Source: Scylla paramamosain (taxonomy: Eukaryota > Arthropoda > Malacostraca > Decapoda > Portunidae). Taken from it: DNA of 64,000 bases. Location: the NCBI RefSeq assembly GCF_035594125.1, contig NW_026973668.1, positions 3,666,001 to 3,730,000 on the forward strand, given 5' to 3'. Below are positions 54,253 to 64,000 of the stretch, piece after piece (the first letter of the stretch is position 1; every line of letters begins with the position of its first letter). The notes beneath the pieces were generated by a model. It did no database searches and was not told the DNA's origin. It saw only the letters and a list, made by a program, of their open reading frames with translations. A program made the translations under genes and the position numbers.

Positions 54253-56140
54253 ATAGAGTGCTATTCATGCTTTTTAGCGTTTTTTTTTTTTTTTTACCAA
54301 AGAAGCTCAAAAACATACATAACACTCGTTTCTGGTAATGTCTTTTCGTTTCTCCGTATAGGGTGTTTTGCATGTATTTTGGTGTTTTTCTATGCAATAA
54401 GCTCAAAAACACTAAAATACTTGTTTAGGAAAAGTTATTCTCCTTTTCCATAAAGAGTGTTTTGCATGAGTCTTAAAGTTTTAGTACGTAAGGAGTGAAA
54501 AATAGATGTTTTGGTAATTTTTTTGTCTTACTTATACAAGTTTTCCATACTTTTTTTTTTTTTTTTTTTTTTGCGTTTAGGTTCATAGCACATTCATGAA
54601 CACTCAAAGGACACGTTTCTTGAAATCTCTCTTCTTTTCGCCATGAAGGGTGCTTTGCATGCATTTTATCGGTTTGGTGTGAAATACACTCAAAGTAAAC
54701 GTTTTTCCATATAGAGAGTTATTTATGTGTTATCCCGTTTTGGGGCTCAAGGTTAAAAGCACTCATAATAAATGTTCATCGCAGTGTGTTTCCATTTCCC
54801 ATATAGGGTACTTCTCATGGAATTTGCCATTTTTTTTTACGTAAGAAGGTTAAAAACACTCAAAATTCTTGCTTTTGGTAATGTTATCCTGTTTCACTAT
54901 AAATCGTGTTTTGCATGACTCTTAGCTTTTTGCTACGAAATTAAGTCAAAACACTTAAATGCCACATTTTTAGTAATGAAGTCAAAAACAATGAAATGTC
55001 ACGTTTTTTTTTTTTTTTATAATAATTTCTATTCACATATAGGATGCCTTCCATGTTTTGTAGGCTTCTGTTGCCTAGCACGCTCATAAACACTCAAAAG
55101 ACACGTTTCTGGAAAGGTCGTTTCCTTTCTCGATAGATGCATATATATTTTCCGTTTCTCTATAAAAGGATAAAAGGTTTTGTATGCGTTTAAGCGCTTT
55201 GGTACGTAAATAGTTCAAAACACTCAAGAGACACGCTTTTGCTAATGATTTATCTTTTTCCATATAGTGTTATTTTTATGCTTTTTAACGTTTATCGTGG
55301 CTAACACCCTGAAAACTCCCAAAAGACACAATTCAGTTAATGACCTTTCCTGTCCCCATTAAAGGATGGCTTTGCATGCATTTTGGCGTTTGGTACCTAA
55401 CACTGGGAAAAACGCTCAAAATACACGTCTTTGGTAATGATGCTTTGTTTCGCCATAGAGAGTGCTATTCATGCCTTTTAACATTTTGATACCTAAGATT
55501 TTAATAACTCTTATAACATACATTTCTCTTAATATTATTTTCTCTCCCCATATAGAGTACTTTTCATGCATTTTAGTATTTTTGTACGTAACAAGCTGAA
55601 AATCTATGGAAATACACGTTTTTGGTAAAGTTGTACATTTTCTACATAAAAAGTGTTTTCTCTGCTTTTTAGCATTTTGGTACGCAAGTAGCTTAAAAAA
55701 CACTGAACAGAGATGTATTTTTGGTAATATATTCTTTTCCCATATAGGGTACTCTCGATGGCTTCTAGCGTTTCGGTCCCTAACACGTCCATAATTACTG
55801 AACAAAAACGTTTCTCAAAATGTCGTTCCTTTCCCCATTTAAGATGCTTTACATGCATTTTGGCTTTCTAGTGCCTAACAATGTTAATTAAACTGAAAAT
55901 ACACGTTTTTAGGTAGTGTTGTTCTGTTTCTCCATGCGTTTTAGTGTTTTGGTAATTGAGAAGTTCAAAAACATTCACAATACATGTTTCTCGTAATGTA
56001 TTTTTTGTCTGTTTTGGCGTTCATGTACGTCACAAGCTCAAAACAGTGAAAATACTTGTTTATGGTAATGCTACTCTGTGTCTCCATAAAGGGTGTTTTG
56101 AGTGCGTTTTAGCATTTTGGTACGTATGTACTAGAATGTA
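54253..56140. repeat. Divergent AT-rich satellite, period roughly 95-105 bp
   Basis: About 19 diverged units share the succession tctccatatagggtgttttgcatg, ttttagcgttttggtacgta, agctcaaaaacactcaaaat, acacgtttttggtaatg. A T-run varies in length between units. No ORF of note. A related block lies inverted at 63855-64000. Confidence 0.8.
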
Positions 56141-56163
56141 GGAAAAAGAAGAGAAAAAGAAAA

Positions 56164-56468
56164 AGAGGAAGAAAGGATGGGAGATGGTGATAGCGGATAG
56201 TAGGAGGTGGCGGATGGTGGATTGCGGATGTTGGAAAGTGGTGGATGATGGAAGGTGGCAGATGGTGCATGGCGGTTGATGAAAGGTGGCGGATGGCGGA
56301 TGTTGGAGGTGGCAGGCGGTGGATGACACGAGCCGCCTGCCACTTCATATCGTACGAAAACTGCCACCTCCCAATAACATCCATCATCCAGCACCTCAAC
56401 ATCACCCATCCACCACCTCACATCACCCATTCACTACCTCACACCACGCATCATCCGCCACCTCCCAG
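56164..56468. repeat. Diverged edge of the G-rich minisatellite, with an inverted piece
   Basis: 56164-56330 has ggatggtggatg/gaggtggcgg words on +. 56355-56466 has the same kind of sequence inverted (ccatcatccagcacctcaac, tcatccgccacctcccag). They meet near 56335-56350, so this edge is a partial palindrome. Confidence 0.7.
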
Positions 56469-59400
56469 ATGGATGGTGGGTGGTGGCGATGGTGGCTGTT
56501 GGATGTTGGGTGGTGGCGATGGTGGCTGTTGGATGTTGGGAGGTGGCGATGGTGGCTGTTGGATGTTGGATGGTGGGTGGTGGCTGTTGGATGTTGGGTG
56601 GTGGCGATGGTGGCTGTTGGATGTTGGGTGGTGGCGATGGTGGCTGTTGGATGGTAGGTGGTGGCAATGGTGGCTATTGGATGTTGGGTGGTGGCGATGG
56701 TGGCTGTTGGATGTTGGGTGGTGGCGATGGTGGCTGTTGGATGTTGGGAGGTGGCGATGGTGGCTGTTGGATGTTGGATGGTGGGTGGTGGCTGTTGGAT
56801 GTTGGGTGGTGGCGATGGTGGCTGTTGGATGTTGGATGGTGGGTGGTGGCTGTTGGATGTTGGGTGGTGGCGATGGTGGCTGTTGGATGTTGGGTGGTGG
56901 CGATGGTGGCTGTTGGATGTTGGATGGTGGGTGGTGGCTGTTGGATGTTGGGTGGTGGCGATGGTGGCTGTTGGATGTTGGGTGGTGGCGATGGTGGCTG
57001 TTGGATGTTGGGTGGTGGCGATGGTGGCTGTTGTATGCTGGGAGGTGGCGATGGTGGCTGTTGGATGTTGGATGTTGGGTGGTGGCGATGGTGGCTGTTG
57101 GATGTTGGGTGGTGGCGATGGTGGCTGTTGGATGTTGGGAGGTGGCGATGGTGGCTGTTGGATGTTGGGAGGTGGCGATGGTGGCTGTTGGATGTTGGGA
57201 GGTGGCGATGGTGGCTGTTGGATGTTGGGAGGTGGCGATAGTGGCTGTTGGATGTTGGGTGGTGGCGATGGTGGCTGTTGGATGTTGGATGTTGGGTGGT
57301 GGCGATGGTGGCTGTTGGATGTTGGATGTTGGGTGGTGGCGATGGTGGCTGTTGGATGTTGGATGTTGGGTGGTGGCGATGGTGGCTGTTGGATGTTGGA
57401 TGTTGGGTGGTGGCGATGGTGGCTGTTGGATGTTGGATGTTGGGTGGTGGCGATGGTGGCTGTTGGATGTTGGGTGGTGGCGATGGTGGCTGTTGGATGT
57501 TGGATGGTGGGTGGTGGGTGGTGGCTGTTGGATGTTGGGTGGTGGCGATGGTGGCTGTTGGATGTTGGATGGTGGGTGGTGGGTGGTGGCTGTTGGATGT
57601 TGGGTGGTGGCGATGGTGGCTGTTGGATGTTGGGAGGTGGCGATGGTGGCTGTTGGATGTTGGGAGGTGGCGATGGTGGCTGTTGGATGTTGGGAGGTGG
57701 CGATGGTGGCTGTTGGATGTTTGGTGGTGGCGATGGTGGCTGTTGGATGTTGGGTGGTGGCGATGGTGGCTGTTGGATGTTGGGAGGTGGCGATGGTGGC
57801 TGTTGGATGTTGGGAGGTGGCGATGGTGGCTGTTGGATGTTGGGAGGTGGCGATGGTGGCTGTTGGATGTTGGATGGTGGGTGGTGACTGTTGGATGTTG
57901 GGTGGTGGCGATGGTGGCTGTTGGATGTTGGATGTTGGGTGGTGGCAATGGTGGCTGTTGGATGTTGGATGGTGGGTGGTGGCTGTTGGATGTTGGGTGG
58001 CGGCGATGGTGGCTGTTGGATGTTGGGAGGTGGCGATGGTGGCTGTTGGATGTTGTGTGGTGGCGATGGTGGCTGTTGGATGTTGGGAGGTGGCGATGGT
58101 GGCTGTTGGATGTTGGGTGGTGGCGATGGTGGCTGTTGTATGGTGAGTGGTGGCGATGGTGGTTGTTGGATGTTGGGTGGTGGCGATGGTGGTTGTTGGA
58201 TGTTGGGTGGTGGCGATGGTGGTTGTTGGATGGTGGGTGGTGGCGATGGTGGCTGTTGGATGTTGGGTGGTGGCGATGGTGGCTGTTGGATGTTGGGAGG
58301 TGGCGATGGTGGCTGTTGGATGTTGGGAGGTGGCGATGGTGGCTGTTGGATGTTGGGAGGTGGCGATGGTGGCTGTTGGATGTTGGGAGGTGGCGATGGT
58401 GGCTGTTGGATGGTGTGTGGTGGCGATGGTGGCTGTTGGATGTTGGGTGGTGGCGATGGTGGCTGTTGGATGTTGGGTGGTGGCGATGGTGGCTGTTGGA
58501 TGGTGTGTGGTGGCGATGGTGGCTGTTGGATGTTGGGTGGTGGCGATGGTGGCTGTTGGATGTTGGGTGGTTGCTGTTGGATGTTGGGTGGTGGCGATGG
58601 TGGCTGTTGGATGGTGGGTGGTGGCTGTTGGATGTTGGGTGGTGGCGACGGTGGCTGTTGGATGTTGGGTGGTGGCGATGGTGGCTGTTGGATGTTGGAT
58701 GGTGGGTGGTGGCTGTTGGATGTTGGGTGGTGGCGATGGTGGCTGTTGGATGTTGGATGGTGGGTGGTGGCGATGGTGGCTGTTGGATGTTGGATGGTGG
58801 GTGGTGGCTGTTGGATGTTGGGTGGTGGCGATGGTGGCTGTTGGATGTTGGGTGGTGGCGATGGTGGCTGTTGGATGTTGGGTGGTGGCGATGGTGGCTG
58901 TTGGATGTTGGGAGGTGGCGATGGTGGCTGTTGGATGTTGGGTGGTGGCGATGGTGGCTGTTGGATGTTGGATGGTGGGTGGTGGCTGTTGGATGTTGGG
59001 TGGTGGCGATGGTGGCTGTTGGATGTTGGGAGGTGGCGATGGTGGCTGTTGGATGTTGGGAGGTGGCGATGGTGGCTGTTGGATGTTGGGTGGTGGCGAT
59101 GGTGGCTGTTGGATGTTGGATGGTGGGTGGTGGCGATGGTGGCTGTTGGATGTTGGATGGTGGGTGGTGGCTGTTGGATGTTGGGTGGTGGCGATGGTGG
59201 CTGTTGGATGTTGGGAGGTGGCGATGGTGGCTGTTGGATGTTGGGAGGTGGCGATGGTGGCTGTTGGATGTTGGGTGGTGGCGATGGTGGCTGTTGGATG
59301 TTGGATGGTGGGTGGTGGCTGTTGGATGTTGGGTGGTGGCGATGGTGGCTGTTGGATGTTGGATGGTGGGTGGTGGCTGTTGGATGTTGGGTGGTGGCGA

Positions 59401-60740
59401 TGGTGGCTGTTGGATGTTGGGAGGTGGCGATGGTGGCTGTTGGATGTTGGGTGGTGGCGATGGTGGCTGTTGGATGTTGGGTGGTGGCGATGGTGGCTGT
59501 TGGATGTTGGGTGTTGGCGATGGTGGCTGTTGGATGTTGGGTGGTGGCGATGGTGGCTGTTGGATGTTGGGTGGTGGCGATGGTGGCTGTTGGATGTTGG
59601 GAGGTGGCGATGGTGGCTGTTGGATGTTGGGAGGTGGCGATGGTGGCTGTTGGATGTTGGGTGGTGGCGATGGTGGCTGTTGGATGTTGGATGTTGGGTG
59701 GTGGCGATGGTGGCTGTTGGATGTTGGGAGGTGGCGATGGTGGCTGTTGGATGTTGGGTGGTGGCGATGGTGGCTGTTGGATGTTGGATGTTGGGTTGTG
59801 GCGATGGTGGCTGTTGGATGTTGGGTGGTGGCGATGGTGGCTGTTGGATGTTGGGAGGTGGCGATGGTGGCTGTTGGATGTTGGGAGGTGGCGATGGTGG
59901 CTGTTGGATGTTGGGTGGTGGCGACGGTGGCTGTTGGATGGTGGCGATGGTGGCTGTTGGATGTTGGGTGGTGGCGATGGTGGCTGTTGGATGTTGGATG
60001 GTGGGTGGTGGCTGTTGGATGTTGGGAGGTGGCGATGGTGGCTGTTGGATGTTGGGTGGTGGCGATGGTGGCTGTTGGATGTTGGGTGGTGGCGATGGTG
60101 GCTGTTGGATGGTGTGTGGTGTTGATGGTGGCTGTTGGATGTTGGGAGGTGGCGATGGTGGCTGTTGGATGTTGGGAGGTGGCGATGGTGGCTGTTGTAT
60201 GGTGGGTGGTGGCGATGGTGGTTGTTGGATGTTGGGTGGTGGCGATGGTGGTTGTTGGATGTTGGGTGGTGGCGATGGTGGTTGTTGGATGTTGGGTGGT
60301 GGCGATGGTGGTTGTTGGATGGTGGGTGGTGGCGATGGTGGCTGTTGGATGTTGGGTGGTGGCGATGGTGGCTGTTGGATGGTGTGAGGTGGCGATGGTG
60401 GCTGTTGGATGGTGGGTGGTGGCTGTTGAATGTTGGGAGGTGGCGATGGTGGCTGTTGGATGGTGGCTGTTGAATGTTGGGAGGTGGTGATGGTGGCTGT
60501 TGGATGGTGGGTGGTGGCGATGGTGGCTGTTGTATGGTGGGTGGTGGGTGTTGGAGTTTGGGAGGTGGTGATGGTGGCTGTTGTATGGTGGGTGGTGGCT
60601 GTTGGATGGTGGGTGGTGGCGATGGTGGCTGTTGTATGGTGGGTGGTGGCTGTTGGAGTTTGGGAGGTGGTGATGGTGGCTGTTGGATGTTGGGTGGTGG
60701 CGATGGTGGCTGTTGGATGTTGGGAGGTGGCGGATGGTGC
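56469..60740. repeat. 30-bp G-rich minisatellite, about 4.3 kb
   Basis: The unit tggtggctgttggatgttgg plus gtggtggcga is tandemly repeated about 140 times. Variants are T/A in ggtgg/gaggtgg, ttggatggtg, and 9-bp extensions (gatgttggatgtt). Because 30 bp is ten codons and the unit lacks stops in most registers, frames of over 1000 codons appear on both strands (WWLLDVGWWR, GGCWMLGGGD on +; TSNSHHRHHP, PNIQQPPSPP on -). These should not be called genes. Strand asymmetry is extreme: almost no C on +. Confidence 0.95.
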
Positions 60741-60850
60741 ATTCTAGAAAGTGGTGGGTGTTGAAAGGTGGAAGTGGCGTGTGGTGGAAGGTGGCGGTGG
60801 TTAGGGTGCTGTGGCCCCAAGGAGAGCCTGAAAAGTCTGATAAGTGGCGC

Positions 60851-61492
60851 TCAGTCCATCTTGTGGGTCTTTTCTTCAGGCTCACCTAGGCGCCAGAGCA
60901 TCCTGACTACCACTAGCCATCCTATCCATACCATTGCCAGCTTGGTGAGTATCCAGGGCTTCCTGTTGGACTCCGTCTTGCCCTGTTGCCGAGCCAGCCA
61001 ATTGAGCACCTTGGCCAGCTCTGGTGACATGTCCACCTTTGCTCCGCGGCACAGAAGAGACATGTCCCCGTGGCCCTCAGTTAACGCCTCACACAGGCGG
61101 CGGCTCGCCTCATCAGCTTCCGCGGCCTGCTGCTTCAAGAGAGCTGCCGCCTGTTGCTCGTCGGCGCGCAGAGAGCGCATGATGGAGGCAGCCTTTGTCC
61201 GGGCCATGTCCGTCTGCTGCTGCTGGAAGGCGAGCTCAGCTTCCACCTGCTGCACCTTCTGCTGCAGCAGGATTATGTCGGGCTCCGGGTCCTTCAGAAG
61301 CAGCCGGTGCGCCTTGCTCTTCGCAGACAACAGCTGCTGGTGTTCCAGCTCTAGCAGGAGGAGCTGGCCCCGCTGTGTCTGAAGCACCAGCGCCTCCAAG
61401 GCCTCCTCCGCGGCGTGCTGTTCCTCGGCCACGGATGCGCCGACCAGCATGATTACTGTGAAGTAAAGTAATTTGCTCATTTGAGTTTTCAT
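60851..61492 (-). CDS. Secreted or membrane coiled-coil protein, 213 aa, unknown
   Basis: Single open frame on -. From the second Met (residue 5) the start is a clear signal peptide or anchor: MSKLLYFTVIMLVGASVAEE. Residues about 25-150 are Ala/Glu/Gln/Leu-rich and almost Gly-free, a long coiled coil (EEALEALVLQTQRGQLLLLE, QQKVQQVEAELAFQQQQTDM, DEQQAAALLKQQAAEADEAS). Near 165-185 is MSPELAKVLNWLARQQGKTE. A second hydrophobic segment follows (LAMVWIGWLVVVRMLW), then an acidic/basic tail ending EKTHKMD. GC content is well above the flanks, consistent with real coding sequence. The family is not recognised. It ends about 110 bp from the large minisatellite. Confidence 0.65.
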   Translation of the reverse strand: MKTQMSKLLYFTVIMLVGASVAEEQHAAEEALEALVLQTQRGQLLLLELEHQQLLSAKSKAHRLLLKDPEPDIILLQQKVQQVEAELAFQQQQTDMARTKAASIMRSLRADEQQAAALLKQQAAEADEASRRLCEALTEGHGDMSLLCRGAKVDMSPELAKVLNWLARQQGKTESNRKPWILTKLAMVWIGWLVVVRMLWRLGEPEEKTHKMD

Positions 61493-61499
61493 TTCTCAA

Positions 61500-62215
61500 T
61501 TGTTTATTTATTTGTGAATTTGTTTGTGTTTTTGTGCACGTGGTCCGAGACGTGAATTTGAGATGTTGGAAACTGTATACTTAGCAAAATGCGAAAAACA
61601 GCAAACGGTTTACTTAAATATTACTATTAATTAATTATCAGGGGATCGGATTACCAGGGATGGGTGGGTGATGGGGTTGGTGGGAGGAAGGGAGGGACGT
61701 GGGAGGGGAAGAAAACACCCATCTTCTCTCTACCCTGCTTGCTGAGAGACATGCAAGATAGTCATTAAAACTTTTCCTTTTCTCTTTGATATCACTCTAT
61801 GCGAAATCTGAAAGCACCCTCACATTCAGGGGTGTTTTATGTCCGAGAAGACATGTTTAATTTGAAGAATAACCTCAAAATGGGTGGACATAACGATTAT
61901 CAATAAGTGTATAAACCGTAAAATTTGATTCCTTTATTTATACTCTCTATAATTATGGCCTTTCTTACACTACTGACATAACTGAACAAACACAGCTTCG
62001 TCTGTGGATATAAACTAAATTTGCCAAAATTGTGCTATAGCTGAGTTAAGTGAAGAAATAAAAGTATTTGTAAGTAAGACTGAGTTTCGCCCAGACTCTG
62101 CTCGGTATTGCAGTGCAGGGTTGCCATCATAATACATAGGTCTTGCTGAGATTCTTACTCTGAACAGAGACACCATCTAATTTGTATCCCTGGCTGTCTG
62201 TCAATGAGAAACACC
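61500..62215. other. AT-rich spacer upstream of the coiled-coil gene
   Basis: No gene or repeat is recognised. It presumably includes the promoter of the - strand gene starting at 61492, but I cannot point to a convincing TATA box or initiator. Confidence 0.4.
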
Positions 62216-62497
62216 CAGTATTCTTTTTCCTAACCTCTAATCCTTCTCCTTATTCTGTCACTCTTTTCTACGTGGAGCACCTTTGATCACAATTTCATAT
62301 CTGCATCTTGCCTTATCGCTCCAATTCCTCCTCAGGATCCCCCAAAGCGGAGGTGCCTCTGCCGTTTTGCTACCGCTAATTGGTTGAACCTGAGGATGTA
62401 TCATTCTGATTTTCCTTGGAATTACTACTGCTTCCGTGTCAGGGCCTCATCTCTGCTTGCTAAGCGCGTAATGGAGGTCATAGTGTCTGGCATGAAC
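62216..62497 (+). mobile_element. LINE-A internal fragment
   Basis: Aligns with 1262-1535 of the 5' LINE-A copy (ttcctaacctctaatccttct, cctcctcaggatccccc, gaggtgcctctg, ccttggaatnactactgc), with small deletions that shift the frame. It covers the end of the endonuclease and start of the linker only. Confidence 0.8.
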
Positions 62498-63854
62498 TTG
62501 AAAAATCAGCCATATATTTTATGTTATAAAAGAAAAACTTAAAATACAGCAAGACACATAATAAAATAATGCGAAGGCATATATGTAAGACACTGCAATA
62601 AACATGCATCATCAAGTACATATGAACGTGAATTGGAAAAGAAACTATGCAGCCAGAACAGATAAGAAGCAACCACAACATATAAAGGTGTTGACATTTG
62701 CGTACAGCCCGCATGAGGGGTGGAAGACGGTAAAGATGCTAGAGTGACCTGAAACAGAGGAGCATTAAAGCAACTTATGAGTGGACTTCCCCCCCACACA
62801 AGTCATCAGCACCACACCAGCGCCAGAGTTCGAGGGAGGAAGCGAGGGGTTGTGCAGAATCGCGGAGGGTTCTTTGTAAGGGAATAATGCTCTGGCTAAT
62901 CTTGTAATGGAAGGTGATGCAGGATGGGGCGGCGCGGGAAGTGCTGAGTGATGTAGAAATTCAGTTTTTTATTTTTATTTTTTTTATCTGCATTAGGAAG
63001 AATGGGGCTTATAATTGTGTTCCCAAGGTAATTAAGTTACAGGACGTAGAAATTGTGTTACGTGAGAGCAGGAGGCTTCATGACCTGTGAGTGAAGGAGT
63101 GTTCAGGATGCTTAGTGTTGTGTTCTCACTACAGAAGAAGACGATGAAGAAAATGAAAACTAGATGAAGATAAAGAAAAGAAGAAAAAAAAAGAAATAAA
63201 AGAAGAACAAGAACAAGAACAAAAACTAGAACAATAAAAACAAAAACAAGAAAAGACTGATTCTTTGCCTCTATTGCCACAAAAAAACTTGTTAGTCGGC
63301 TTCCTTTGTGTACAGTGACGCATGATGACACAGACACAATCAACTACTGCAAAAACATGAATCGTACACTCAGCGTGTGTATAGAAAATGTAGTAGCTCC
63401 GGAAACTCGTGTGGCGGGCAAGGAACAGCAAGATGTGACTCTAAATCATTAGGAGGAAAAAGCGTTAAATCTGACAATTACGAGATTGAAATGGAAAAGA
63501 CAATTGCCTCAGAGGATGGCGGGACAATAGAAATAAGAGGAACCGGGAACTTTTTTTTGGGGAAACTAATGTAGAATTTTTTTTGAGAATGTAAAGCTGT
63601 TTTTGAAAGGAGGTGAGGAGAGAATAGCGAGATATTCGGAAATGGCTGTGGTAGGAATGGCGAAATACCACCAAAGAGAAGGTACAGGAGAGGCTCAGAG
63701 GCAGCAGCAGGAGGTGATGAAAGCGGAGACTGAGGCGAGAGGGATGTGCGTGACAGACGGGGGGGGGGGGGGGTGGAGAGAGAGAGAGAGAGAGAGACCT
63801 TTGCTAACAAAACGCTCAATAACATATATATGTAGAAACAGAACAACATTATTA
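62498..63854. other. Unassigned DNA with purine-rich and G/GA tracts
   Basis: No gene is supported. Contains an A/GAA-rich stretch (63125-63260), a G-run (63760-63774) and a (GA)n run (63777-63798). Confidence 0.4.
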
Positions 63855-64000
63855 TCAAAAACATGTGTTATGAGTGTTAACAACATTGGTATGTACGAAA
63901 ACGCAAAAATTCTTGCAAAGTATCCTATATGGAATAACTAATGGACATTACGAGAAAAAAAAATGTATTATGAGTGCTTTTGAGCTGATTAGGATGCAAA
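63855..64000 (-). repeat. AT-rich satellite, inverted relative to 54253-56140
   Basis: Read on - it gives tcagctcaaaagcactcata, ctcgtaatgtcc, ttccatataggatactttgc and gcgttttcgtacat, the satellite word order of 54-56 kb. It runs off the window edge. Confidence 0.65.

Noticed and set aside
56423..60885. ORFs of 1403, 1465 and 1080 codons on both strands
   Set aside because: They are by-products of a 30-bp tandem unit, a multiple of three without stops in most registers. The peptides (HHRHHPTSNS, WWLLDVGWWR) are repeats of the unit, not proteins with a fold.

Overview
This is eukaryotic, repeat-dominated nuclear DNA, most likely from an arthropod and probably a decapod crustacean. The evidence is indirect: many non-LTR retrotransposon families, a BEL/Pao LTR element, PIF/Harbinger, piggyBac and MULE DNA transposons, long dinucleotide microsatellites, scattered degenerate TTAGG/AACCT tracts (the arthropod telomere word), and spliced exons of a conserved host gene. 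The species assignment is inference.

Host genes are few. Four exons matching GRWD1 (a WD-repeat ribosome-biogenesis protein) lie on + between 15.08 and 20.86 kb, but the central WD-repeat exons are missing. A 213-codon single-exon gene for a secreted or membrane coiled-coil protein lies on - at 60.85-61.49 kb. A two-exon 79-residue gene is predicted on - at 52.4-52.8 kb, and a weak two-exon prediction lies at 22.48-23.22 kb. A C2H2 zinc-finger array of 16 nearly identical fingers is on - at 26.8-28.2 kb.

Layout. 0-7.4 kb: LINE-A (APE endonuclease + RT), a broken zinc-finger piece, fragments of a restriction-like-endonuclease LINE (R4/Dong-like), then a 56-bp minisatellite derived from LINE-A coding sequence and split by a Harbinger element. 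8-13.8 kb: an internally deleted BEL/Pao element on -. 13.8-15 kb: LINE-E 3' half. 15-21 kb: GRWD1 exons, an 81-bp minisatellite, a CR1-like LINE (-) and a piggyBac-type MITE. 21-25.5 kb: LINE-D and LINE-C fragments and microsatellites. 25.5-29 kb: an inverted relative of the 0-5 kb composite, carrying the zinc-finger array. 29-34.5 kb: MULE transposons, including one with a nested element and a paralogous empty site at 37.3 kb. 35.2-36.1 kb: a 43-bp minisatellite. 36.4-38.7 kb: a duplicate of the MULE flanks plus LINE-E. 39.2-43.3 kb: an inverted 56-bp array and a longer R4-like copy. 43.3-50.7 kb: LINE-D copies, one split by a TGTA..TACA element that itself holds a MITE. 54.2-56.1 kb: an AT-rich satellite that reappears inverted at the right edge. 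56.4-60.7 kb: a 4.3-kb, 30-bp G-rich minisatellite.

Most long open frames here are transposon remnants or tandem repeats whose unit is a multiple of three. The features that look most biologically unusual are the zinc-finger array, whose variation is concentrated at DNA-contact positions; satellites born from LINE coding sequence; zinc fingers split by LINE-derived triplicated units; and the multi-level nesting with readable empty sites.
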